A stretch of 35,393 bases of DNA. It comes from Spirochaetia bacterium. Lineage in GTDB: Bacteria; Spirochaetota; Spirochaetia; Treponematales; Breznakiellaceae. The DNA lies in NCBI GenBank assembly GCA_026002265.1, contig BOBG01000010.1:1-35393 (forward strand), given 5' to 3'. A model generated the notes under the pieces. That model saw nothing but the letters and a program-made list of their open reading frames with translations, searched no databases and was not told where the DNA came from. The stretch's first letter is position 1. The number at the start of each line of letters is the position of its first letter. Shown piece after piece: positions 16,754 to 23,802 of this stretch. Both the position numbers and the translations under genes were made by a program.

Positions 16754-18313
16754 TTAATTACCCCCGGGCGGAATGAGCGGCGGGAACTCCTCTGCTTGTT
16801 CCGCATATTGTTCCGCCAGTTGCGCTTGACTTTGAGCCGTACTGCTTGCACTTTGAGCAGCTGCCGCCCCAGCCGCGGCTGCTGCCTGCCCACCTTTCGC
16901 AGCACTGTCAGAAGCTACTTGCGCTTGATCCGCGGCCGCCCGAGCTTGCCCCGCGGCTGTTTGTGCCTGCCCCGCTACTTGCATCGCATCCGCATTCCCA
17001 CTCAACTGTGCAGCCCGTAACGCCCTATCGGCCGCGGCTTGAGCCTGATCCGCATAACTCGAAGCACTCGCCGCGGCCGACCGTGCCGTTGCACGATCTT
17101 TCATAATTTGTGCAATAATATCATCGGGGTCAGCCACTTCCGGAATGTTCACCGTTGGCCCGCCTATTTTTACCGGTTGCGCTTTCGCATTGGACAAATC
17201 TATTGAACTCGGCAAACCGATCCAACTCGCAACTGCTCCATTTCCGGCAATCGGTGAAATAGACAGCGCAACTTTTAGCTGCATCCAAAATGTTCTCATT
17301 GCAGCGTCTAAGGTTTCCCACTGCACGAGACAATAGGTTTCGCCATTTATCGTAACTAGGTTATCTTTTACTGTAACGGTAGAATTACCACCCTTTACAG
17401 TCGCGTTATCTTTTCCGGTTACCGTTAGCGTTCTTCCTTCCATCGTTATAGCTTCAGGGCTTTTTGCTTTAATCTCACTGTTACCATTTACCGAAAGCAC
17501 CCCATCTTTATCTATCATTATCAACGTATCAAAAGCTACTATAGTTACACTTTCACCTTTAGTATGCGAAATTACTACTTCATCAAATGCTTGTATATCA
17601 ACCGCTTTCTCTTTGGTATGCTGCAATAGTACTTCATCAAAACTACTGATAACTGTCGATGTATCTTTTTTGTGTTTTATTGAAACTTCATCATATAACG
17701 AAAGGCTTGTATTATTATCTTGCACAATATCTAATTTTACTTCTTCAAATGCTTGCAAATGTATTTCAGGATTTTCAGGCTCACCGGATTCGTCAGGATA
17801 CTCTATCCTAAAAAAAGTTTTATCGTCAGGAGAATATATTGTTATATTGCCTTTTTCATAATCACGTACCGTTTTCCAATTATCAAGCGCAGTGTTTTTC
17901 CTTTGTGCTATTTCAGGATCGTCATCACCTTCTAACGCAAACGTAGTCCGGTGCGAACTTTCATGTATTGAAAATCCGCTACATAACACAAAACAGCCGT
18001 CAAAATTCCCGGTCGGCATCAGTACAAAAACCCGCGCCCCTACTGGGGGCAAATGCCGATCTCCACTCACGTACAGCACTTCACTATCTTCTTCCTCTTC
18101 GTTTTCTTGATAGGCTTTTACCCATTCTTGGGATGCAACCGGGACACGTAAAACCAATACGCCATCTATTAAGACATCAACCGATATATCATTTGAATGT
18201 ACTGTTTTTACAACACCCCATGCACCATATCTTTGGATAGTTGTCCCGCTTTTTATATGGTGAGCTTGGGCTGGTTCTTTAAATTCGTTTTGGCCTTTTA
18301 TGCGTATCTTCAC
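16754..18313 (-). CDS. Baseplate spike protein (gpV / gp5-like)
   Basis: The protein has about 519 residues. An N-terminal OB-fold-like part (YGAWGVVKTVHSNDISVDVLIDGVL ... PPVGARVFVLMPTGNFDGCFVL) is followed by beta-prism repeats of ~16-18 residues (DEVSIKHKKD, DEVLLQHTKE, DEVVISHTKG ...) forming a triple-stranded spike. A metal- or tip-like stretch follows, and then a ~120-residue Ala/Gln-rich helical tail ending in FPPLIPPGGN. Ala-rich C-terminal extensions are uncommon in spikes. I chose GTG 18313 because it falls 7 bases after a consensus -10 and no ribosome site precedes any start. TTG 18340 is in frame but lies inside the promoter. No in-frame ATG exists. Confidence 0.82.
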   Translation of the reverse strand: MKIRIKGQNEFKEPAQAHHIKSGTTIQRYGAWGVVKTVHSNDISVDVLIDGVLVLRVPVASQEWVKAYQENEEEEDSEVLYVSGDRHLPPVGARVFVLMPTGNFDGCFVLCSGFSIHESSHRTTFALEGDDDPEIAQRKNTALDNWKTVRDYEKGNITIYSPDDKTFFRIEYPDESGEPENPEIHLQAFEEVKLDIVQDNNTSLSLYDEVSIKHKKDTSTVISSFDEVLLQHTKEKAVDIQAFDEVVISHTKGESVTIVAFDTLIMIDKDGVLSVNGNSEIKAKSPEAITMEGRTLTVTGKDNATVKGGNSTVTVKDNLVTINGETYCLVQWETLDAAMRTFWMQLKVALSISPIAGNGAVASWIGLPSSIDLSNAKAQPVKIGGPTVNIPEVADPDDIIAQIMKDRATARSAAASASSYADQAQAAADRALRAAQLSGNADAMQVAGQAQTAAGQARAAADQAQVASDSAAKGGQAAAAAGAAAAQSASSTAQSQAQLAEQYAEQAEEFPPLIPPGGN

Positions 18314-18320
18314 AAGCAAG

Positions 18321-18348
18321 ATTATATAATACAAAAGCAATGTGTCAA
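18321..18348 (-). promoter_or_regulatory. Consensus sigma-70 promoter for the baseplate operon
   Basis: On the minus strand TTGACA (18348-18343), a 16-bp spacer and TATAAT (18326-18321) match the consensus exactly. The predicted transcription start is at about 18313, the G of the GTG start of the spike gene. It should drive the spike-to-tape-measure run using host RNA polymerase. It lies in the divergent gap facing parA. Confidence 0.85.
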
Positions 18349-18418
18349 GTATATTTTTTTACAATTTGATAGAAAAAAACGGTTAATGCCGGGAAAATTT
18401 CCAGCCGATAGCTTGAAA

Positions 18419-19174
18419 ATGTACAAACTGTGTTTCCACATCCAGAAGGGTGGAGTCGGCAAAACCACCATATCCTGCACTATTGCCCACGCGCTCGCAC
18501 GCCGGGGATTCCGGGTTGCGCTTATTGATTGTGATCCGCAGGGCAATGCTACAAGCTGGGTTTATCCGGGTGATATGAATTACGATATAGCCGATGTGTT
18601 ACTTGGTACCCAACCGTTAAAAAATGTATTATTGCCGGTGAATGATACCCTTTCATTTTTACCGGTATTTTCAGTCGGTGGACAGTTGAGAGAGTGGGCA
18701 GAGTCAAAATTGGCAAAAGACCCGCGAGCTTTTGAATTCCTTTTAAGCGACCTTTCCAAAATGGATTTTGAGTATGCAATTCTTGACTGCTCTCCGGCGT
18801 TTACCCTGTTAGAGCGAGCTATTGTTGGCGTAGTGGACGAGGTGATTAACCCGATCACGCCGGAATACTTCGGTGTTGATGGCATTGAAATATTCACCAG
18901 TATCTTGGAAGAAGTCGAGCATGCTAACCGCCGGAAAATCCGTAACAATAAAATTGTACTCAATATGCTCAATAAATCTTTTGTACGGCATAAGGTTTTT
19001 GCGGAAGCATTTTATAAATTAAACTACCAGCTTTTTACCATTCCGCAGGATAGCAAACTTGCCGAGTGTCAGGCTGTGCAAAAAAGCATTTATGAATATG
19101 AGCCCAAGGCCCGGTGTATACCGGAATTTGAGGCATTGATCGATGTGTTGGTTAGTGAGGTTAGAAATGCTTAA
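18419..19174 (+). CDS. parA: ParA-type partition ATPase
   Basis: The protein has 251 residues from ATG 18419. Deviant Walker A KGGVGKTT at residues 10-17, Walker A' LIDCDPQGN, Walker B-like YAILDCSPAF. Starting three residues before the first strand (MYKLCFHIQ-KGG) is normal for small ParA proteins of type Ib or phage/plasmid origin. An upstream in-frame ATG at 18386 would add 11 residues. No N-terminal HTH, so autoregulation would need the partner protein. Such ATPases form nucleoid-bound gradients that move plasmid cargo, pointing to an episomal (phage-plasmid) prophage state. The partner gene starts inside its last codons. Confidence 0.92.
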   Translation: MYKLCFHIQKGGVGKTTISCTIAHALARRGFRVALIDCDPQGNATSWVYPGDMNYDIADVLLGTQPLKNVLLPVNDTLSFLPVFSVGGQLREWAESKLAKDPRAFEFLLSDLSKMDFEYAILDCSPAFTLLERAIVGVVDEVINPITPEYFGVDGIEIFTSILEEVEHANRRKIRNNKIVLNMLNKSFVRHKVFAEAFYKLNYQLFTIPQDSKLAECQAVQKSIYEYEPKARCIPEFEALIDVLVSEVRNA

Positions 19175-19877
19175 AAAGAAACCAAATTTCAGAGAAATAG
19201 TATTAAATGATGTGGCAAGCCGTGATTTACCGGGGAATGAACTCATTCCAGCTACCGACAAACAGCTACCGGCTAACATCCGGGAATTATCAAAATATAT
19301 TTTAATAGGCCGCCGGAAGCTTGATGCGATCCGGTCTGCGCTGGACGCTGCGAAAAGGACCGGTTTTGACAAAGAAACACTCGATAAAATGCAAGCAGAG
19401 GGCCGCGAGTACGGTGAGCTAATTCTTGACGCTGAATTGGAAATGGCCAGCCGGTTGCGGGCAATTCCAAAGGCAAGCGGCCGCCCGCCGGAAATTAACG
19501 GCACTGATGTCAAAAATTATTTAGCACAACCCACAAAATCGGAGGCAGTAGCGGAGCTAGGGTTTTCACAAAAGGAAGCGGAGCGCATCCAGAAGCTCAC
19601 GCCGGAAGCTGTCGAAGCCGCAAAAGCCGAAGCCCGTCAAAAGAACGAGATACCGACCCGGAGCCTTGCGCTGAAACTCGTAAAAAAACAAGCTAAAGCA
19701 GCGGATCCGGTAAAGCCGGCGGTACCAGCGCCGGAAATCCGTGAAATATTTACAGCATTGAATGGACTTATTTATAATATGAAAAAGACGGAATTAGAAG
19801 AGGAGGCAAAGACCCGGCTGCTCGATCTGCTGACCGAGGCCAAAGTCCTGCTCACCAAATCAACAGCCAAATCTTGA
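19167..19877 (+). CDS. ParB-like DNA-binding partner of ParA (non-canonical)
   Basis: The protein has 236 residues. The ATG at 19167 overlaps the parA stop and has GTGAGG 6 bases upstream. It is mostly helical. A central segment with IPKASGRPPEIN, then 'TKSEAVAELGFSQKEAERIQKL' is a helix-turn-helix of the type found in phage/plasmid KorB-like or ParB-associated proteins, followed by IPTRSLALKLVKKQ. I see no N-terminal ParB motif (GxxRxR) of CTP-using ParBs. The stable coupling with parA makes it the likely centromere-binding component. The C-terminal helical ~50 residues may dimerise. A terminator follows directly. Confidence 0.7.
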   Translation: MLKKKPNFREIVLNDVASRDLPGNELIPATDKQLPANIRELSKYILIGRRKLDAIRSALDAAKRTGFDKETLDKMQAEGREYGELILDAELEMASRLRAIPKASGRPPEINGTDVKNYLAQPTKSEAVAELGFSQKEAERIQKLTPEAVEAAKAEARQKNEIPTRSLALKLVKKQAKAADPVKPAVPAPEIREIFTALNGLIYNMKKTELEEEAKTRLLDLLTEAKVLLTKSTAKS

Positions 19878-19882
19878 ATGAA

Positions 19883-19917
19883 GAAAGCCCCGGTCACCAG
19901 CCGGGACTTTCTTTTTT
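19883..19917 (+). terminator. Rho-independent terminator behind the parAB cassette
   Basis: GAAAGCCCCGG (19883-19893) pairs with CCGGGACTTTC (19901-19911), 10 of 11 pairs, followed by a run of T. Starts 5 bases after the parB-like stop. It closely matches the terminator at 183-210. Confidence 0.88.
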
Positions 19918-19988
19918 GGAAAGTGCTAAAATAGTGCGATTCAGGAAAATAAACTCGTACTATACTGTCTCTAAAAGAAGAGGCAGTT

Positions 19989-20051
19989 ATGGGAGTTGGT
20001 CCTATTGACGATCTGACTGATGGCGAATTACTTGAAGGCTTGAGCAGGTAA
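19989..20051 (+). CDS. Possible 20-residue peptide or gene remnant
   Basis: MGVGPIDDLTDGELLEGLSR, preceded by AGAAGAGG 6 bases before ATG and by a TATACT -10-like element at 19961-19966 (poor -35). It is acidic and helical and looks like the N-terminus of a larger protein cut off by a stop. It may be the leftover start of a gene disrupted by the structured segment that follows, or a leader peptide of the hub. Low support. Confidence 0.3.
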   Translation: MGVGPIDDLTDGELLEGLSR

Positions 20052-20085
20052 AACCGTACAGCCTATGAATTAAAATTAAAGTCAA

Positions 20086-20207
20086 CCTATGGGGCATAGG
20101 GACTTTGTAAAGGCCTGGGGAGACAAGAACCGCTGTAGTAGGAGTGTACTACAACAAGTTCTGTCAACGAAACAGGAAGCCAATGGCTTTCGCCTTTGGT
20201 AGCTCAC
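20086..20207 (+). ncRNA. Structured RNA candidate resembling an IS200/IS605 (TnpB) right end / omega RNA
   Basis: Three hairpins are visible in a row: CCTATG/CATAGG (20086-20091 with 20095-20100), a nested stem TGTAGTA/TACTACA (20034+100 region, 20134-20140 with 20147-20153) enclosed by AGAAC/GTTCT (20126-20130 with 20158-20162), and CCAATGGC/GCCTTTGG with a TTTC loop (20180-20199). The last is followed by TAGCTCAC. A terminal stem followed by GGTAG(T/C)TCAC is typical of the 3' ends of IS605-family elements, which are also the scaffold of TnpB guide RNAs. No tnpB is present. The hub gene's ribosome site begins directly after this end. The identification is by pattern memory. Confidence 0.4.
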
Positions 20208-20222
20208 GGTGGAGTATTCACG

Positions 20223-21554
20223 ATGAAAGTGACAAGACAATCGCCGGATCCTCGGCTTGAAGTGTATGATTTAGAGAGCGATCAACCATTTTTGATTTAC
20301 GTGGCAAAGAAGACCGGTAAAGGACCGGAATCGACCGCGTTACAGAGTTATACGTTCAGTCAATCCGTATATGATATTATCGGCACTTTTTCCTTTTCAG
20401 TAGAGCTAGATGAATTTGGGTCCGGTTCCGATAGAGAATCCGTTTTTGAAAAAGTGAAAATTAGAAATGTAGTAAAAATATACGAAGGTGGGGATAATCC
20501 TGTCTTTATCGGCATAATCAGAAAGAAACGTTTTGCTAATGCTATGTCCAGTTCCGGCGTGCAACGGAACATAACGTTTTCCGGCAACAGTATTTTGTCA
20601 TGTATCAATGACTTGGTTATATCACTCGATCCGAAAATAATGGACGTGCCGGATGCTGAGACTGAAACAGAAAAGCTCACCATGGATTTAGTGGACATCA
20701 CTACTGCGCTTGATTTTATGAAACAGGTCTATGACCGGTTTACCGGATTTAAAGTGGCAGGGAAGGCTATTATGAATAGTGCGATGCAAAAGGCAATAGA
20801 AAAATTTTGCAATGGAATCGGCTCGGTACTAACGAGTGATAAAGATATAACCTTGTATTACAATATAGCTTGTGCGTTTTTTAATCAGGGTGAAAACAGG
20901 ATTGTTGACGTGTGGAAAATGATATTGCCAGAGCCTGTGTACGAAATGTTTGGTTATTGTGATAGACAAGGACAGCCGCGGATACAAGTCCGAGAAGTAC
21001 CCTTTAGTGATGGCTGGGGCAGTTTAACAAAAACAAAGATTCTTTATGAATTGTTAATTAGTTATGAATTATCGAAAAGTGATGAAGAGGTGTATACTTT
21101 TTTCAATTCATATCTGGAAGGAATGGCATTAAATCCGGATCAATATGCGACGCTTGCAGCTTATGACGGGAAAAACCCTACTATAGTCAGCACCGATAAA
21201 GTAGACATATACGGCTACCGTCCGTTAGAAGTACGCTTTAGAGGCTTTGATCGTAAACAGAATTTGGAAGAAGACAAGCTGAATGGGATACAAGAGGAAA
21301 TAAAAGCGTTTAATGAAAAAGTGAGTGGTTGGTATGGTAATCTTGACGAGTTGGCAACCGGTAGTATTCAGATGGTAAATGTATACGGCAGGGACGTTCC
21401 ATTACCGGGAGAGCGGGTGGAATTTGCCGGCGGAGAATTTTATGTCACGGGCTGCGAGCATACTTGGCACTATGGAAATACTCCAACCATAACCTTATCA
21501 GTGTCTCGCGGCACCGGATTTTCTCTTGAAGGTAAATTTGAATTAGAAGAGTGA
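20223..21554 (+). CDS. Baseplate hub protein (gp27 / XkdQ / GpD-like)
   Basis: The protein has 443 residues from ATG 20223 (GGAG 8 bases upstream; an in-frame upstream start lies within the structured region). Beta-barrel N-terminus with 'PFLIYVAKKTG...YTFSQSVYDIIGTFSFSVE', then 'FIGIIRKKRF...RNITFSGNSI' and C-terminal 'GDVPLPGERVEFAGGEFYVTGCEHTW' with 'PTITLSVSRG', typical of hub proteins that connect spike and tube. The only structural gene on the plus strand. In related phages it lies directly beside the spike gene in the same direction, so this is a rearranged position. Confidence 0.78.
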   Translation: MKVTRQSPDPRLEVYDLESDQPFLIYVAKKTGKGPESTALQSYTFSQSVYDIIGTFSFSVELDEFGSGSDRESVFEKVKIRNVVKIYEGGDNPVFIGIIRKKRFANAMSSSGVQRNITFSGNSILSCINDLVISLDPKIMDVPDAETETEKLTMDLVDITTALDFMKQVYDRFTGFKVAGKAIMNSAMQKAIEKFCNGIGSVLTSDKDITLYYNIACAFFNQGENRIVDVWKMILPEPVYEMFGYCDRQGQPRIQVREVPFSDGWGSLTKTKILYELLISYELSKSDEEVYTFFNSYLEGMALNPDQYATLAAYDGKNPTIVSTDKVDIYGYRPLEVRFRGFDRKQNLEEDKLNGIQEEIKAFNEKVSGWYGNLDELATGSIQMVNVYGRDVPLPGERVEFAGGEFYVTGCEHTWHYGNTPTITLSVSRGTGFSLEGKFELEE

Positions 21555-21594
21555 TTTTTTCCCAGCAACATTGAAGTAGGAAAAGGTGCTGCCT

Positions 21595-21708
21595 TCAGTC
21601 AACCGAATGATTCGGCTTCGGCCGTTGTACTTGATACTCAGACCACTGCCGGTAAAATCCTTTTCGTACCGGCTTAGTTGCCGCGCAGTTTGCCAATGCC
21701 CACGCCTA
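21595..21708 (-). other. Open frame after the terminase amber codon (read-through extension)
   Basis: Beyond the TAG at 21706-21708 the terminase frame stays open for 35 codons (AWALANCAATKPVRKGFYRQ... to TGA at 21595-21597). The residues around the stop, DSF-stop-AWALAN, match the conserved terminase C-terminal pattern in which the stop position is Trp. A single G-to-A change TGG to TAG explains it. The last residues include aromatic and basic residues as in related C-termini. Confidence 0.7.
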
Positions 21709-23085
21709 AAAACTATCTGCATGACCATCCTCGTTCCGCTCGCTGTCATACCGGAAATGCCCTCCACTGGTCGGTATCCGTTTTATGCTATGAATCTGCC
21801 GATGAAACCGGCTGCTATTATGCAACAAAAAATCACCACGCTCTAAGCCGGTGCGCGCTTGTATCGCAAGCCGCTCCTTCGACTCTAGCGTAAATAAAAC
21901 CCCTTCCACTCGACTCGCGCCGTACTCACTTTTCAACCGCTCGTATAAGGGCTCGCCTTGACCGGTTTGATCAATACATACTCGCATTACTGGTAGCGTC
22001 ATCACTCGCCGGATGACGTCTAATTGCGTTTCAAATGCTGTATTCTTCATCTCTATTTCGGCAACAGACCGCTTCTTCCCATTCGCTACTATACCCAGCA
22101 TAAAGACAACGGCCATATCACGTCTTCGTGCCACATCGTAACCAACATATAAATCTGTGCCATGAATGTCCGGATCGTATCCTAGCACTAATGAATCTGC
22201 GTCATGGAATACTTGAATCTCCGGCTCTGCATCCAAGATACCCGGCGTGTTTGACTGAATCAAATCCAGTGTAATGAAACTTCCGGCACTATCCACAAAG
22301 GTACACTCAAATTCTTGCTGAAAATCCTCCAAAAACATCGATTCAAACTGTCTCTGCACAGAATCTGTTCCAAACCTCCGAACTCTTTCTTCGGTATCCA
22401 TATCCGGCGCAGCAGTGAGCGCGCCTAACACATCGGTACACAGCGCTCCAGAGTACCACCACGGCACTACATACGGACGAAAGTTTTTAGACTTTTCAGG
22501 ATCGGTATACAAATCATAAAATAGTCCAACCCTTCCAAGCGGAGTACTACCTACTTCCAAAGTGCCGCCTCGTGTTATAACACCCATCGCCGCAGTATAA
22601 ATCTCCCGCATCAGTCCCGAAGGATAGATGGCCATCTCGTCTAGCACTATATCACCGTGTCTCCCGCGAGGTGGCCGGCAGGCTATACTGATGAGCCGGC
22701 TTTCGGTCTTAGCGCCAACATCCTCGAACTCCATACTCGTTTTTGTCTCAGATTTCAACCGTTTTTTATGCCATTCCGGGATCGAATGGTAAAACTGCCG
22801 AGCGTAGCGAATCTTTTCCTTTGCGTCCTCGATGTTATACGACACAAACTGCCGAGTATAATCGAATCGATTCGGGTCCATTGCCTTGACCAGACCCTTT
22901 AGCGCGGCCACAAACGAATAGCCGGTTTGTCGGCTTTTCAATGTCAATGAAAATTTACTCGTATCCTGTATGTACAATTCTTGCCACCGGTCAAGATCAA
23001 CCGGCTCGCCGTTTAATGAAACGCAGCCGTCCACATAATTGAGGCGTTCTTCCGGTGTCCATAGCCGGTTATAGCTCCCTGGCAC
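21706..23085 (-). CDS. terL: Terminase large subunit (Mu gp28-like), ends at an early amber codon
   Basis: The protein has 459 residues. ATPase: Walker A variant KSRQTGYS at ~50-57, Walker B IVLDEMAIYP, and the coupling motif EVGSTPLG. RNase H-like nuclease with three acidic sites: YVGYDVARRRD, VCIDQTGQGEPL and GHADSF. GTG start with GGAGG upstream, overlapping the small-subunit gene by 17 bases. The frame stops directly after the third nuclease Asp region; the normal C-terminal helix (WALALA-type) lies behind the TAG. All catalytic residues remain, so activity may survive. Translocates DNA into the prohead through the portal. Confidence 0.92.
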   Translation of the reverse strand: MPGSYNRLWTPEERLNYVDGCVSLNGEPVDLDRWQELYIQDTSKFSLTLKSRQTGYSFVAALKGLVKAMDPNRFDYTRQFVSYNIEDAKEKIRYARQFYHSIPEWHKKRLKSETKTSMEFEDVGAKTESRLISIACRPPRGRHGDIVLDEMAIYPSGLMREIYTAAMGVITRGGTLEVGSTPLGRVGLFYDLYTDPEKSKNFRPYVVPWWYSGALCTDVLGALTAAPDMDTEERVRRFGTDSVQRQFESMFLEDFQQEFECTFVDSAGSFITLDLIQSNTPGILDAEPEIQVFHDADSLVLGYDPDIHGTDLYVGYDVARRRDMAVVFMLGIVANGKKRSVAEIEMKNTAFETQLDVIRRVMTLPVMRVCIDQTGQGEPLYERLKSEYGASRVEGVLFTLESKERLAIQARTGLERGDFLLHNSSRFHRQIHSIKRIPTSGGHFRYDSERNEDGHADSF

Positions 23086-23722
23086 CGTCAGGCTCCTCCG
23101 GGAAAATACCTGCCCACTGTTCAGCTTTTTTATCCCGCATAGAGATTTTCATTTGCAGCTTGCCTTTGATAAGTTCCGATGTTGCCTCGACATCATAGCC
23201 GCTATTGGTATCACCCAACGCGCCGGTTATCTTCTGGTACATTTCAATAATATCGCGCATTTCCCGTTCACGGTTTGGCAAGATTAAAGCCGGAATTCCA
23301 TCTTTCCCTTTGTAGTCAATACCGTCAACCAGTTCACGTTGCTCCGGCGTCAACTCTGCTATATCTTTAAACTGGTTATGTTCAATCACGAAATCGCCAA
23401 TGTCAAAATGCACCCGCCGCTTCTTCATCTCAAGTATCTTGTAATACTCCGTCTCAAGATTGGCCTTCGACCGATTGTTTAACGCTACCTGTATCGGCTT
23501 TTTTAGGATTTTAACCATTTTGCTGCCGATGTCAGTAGCACTAAGCGCCTTGTATCCAGCCTTAAGTGCCGCCTTGGTATTATTCATGAACGCATCGCTT
23601 CCTGGGTAGGTATACCAGAAAATGAATCGGACTTCTTTTGCCGTCAGCTTAATATCATCGGGAATTCCCAATGAGTCCCGGCCAATTATACTACCATCAG
23701 GTAGGCAATTTTCCTGCCGCAT
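23069..23722 (-). CDS. terS: Terminase small subunit
   Basis: The protein has 217 residues (ATG 23722; TTG 23725 also possible; AGGGGCG upstream). The N-terminal HTH-like 'KLTAKEVRFIFWYTYPGSDAFMNNTKAALKAGYK' followed by 'GSKMVKILKKPIQVAL' is typical for terminase small subunits of the Terminase_2 type. A central region with 'LTPEQRELVDGIDYKGKDGI' and C-terminal helices follow. It recognises packaging DNA and loads the large subunit, whose gene overlaps its 3' end. Confidence 0.82.
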   Translation of the reverse strand: MRQENCLPDGSIIGRDSLGIPDDIKLTAKEVRFIFWYTYPGSDAFMNNTKAALKAGYKALSATDIGSKMVKILKKPIQVALNNRSKANLETEYYKILEMKKRRVHFDIGDFVIEHNQFKDIAELTPEQRELVDGIDYKGKDGIPALILPNREREMRDIIEMYQKITGALGDTNSGYDVEATSELIKGKLQMKISMRDKKAEQWAGIFPEEPDGAREL

Positions 23723-23749
23723 CAACTACGCGCCCCTAAAGTCTTGGAC

Positions 23750-23771
23750 GTGTCTCGATTATTCGAGACAC
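23750..23771. promoter_or_regulatory. Perfect inverted repeat between portal and terminase genes
   Basis: GTGTCTCGA (23750-23758) and TCGAGACAC (23763-23771) flank a 4-base spacer. It sits in the only sizeable gap (~80 bases) of the head operon, upstream of the terS ribosome site. There is no T-run, so not a classical terminator. Could be an operator, an RNA processing hairpin, or a packaging (pac) recognition site next to terS. Confidence 0.6.
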
Positions 23772-23802
23772 CGTTTCCTACTTCCTGCCGCTTCCACCGT
23801 TT

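Noticed and set aside
18197..18418. Long N-terminal extension of ParA
   Set aside because: The extra 74 residues are Cys/Phe-rich and overlap the divergent spike gene and its promoter; the ATPase fold begins right after the ATG at 18419.
20086..20207. tRNA or tmRNA
   Set aside because: No T-loop GTTCGA-like sequence and no acceptor stem pairing were found; the hairpins have a different arrangement.
21555..21594. Terminator between the convergent hub and terminase genes
   Set aside because: Only a short AAGG/CCTT stem with no clear T-run on the right side; not convincing.
21706..21708. Recoding of TAG to an amino acid throughout this phage
   Set aside because: TAG ends the small gene at 25258-25260 with the portal ribosome site right behind it, and also the left-edge gene at 174-176 with a terminator right behind it; no other in-frame TAG read-through is seen.
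21543..21767. 74-residue minus-strand frame overlapping the terminase end
   Set aside because: First considered as a frameshifted terminase C-terminus, but the original frame continues the family motif after the TAG, so a point nonsense mutation explains the data better than a frameshift.
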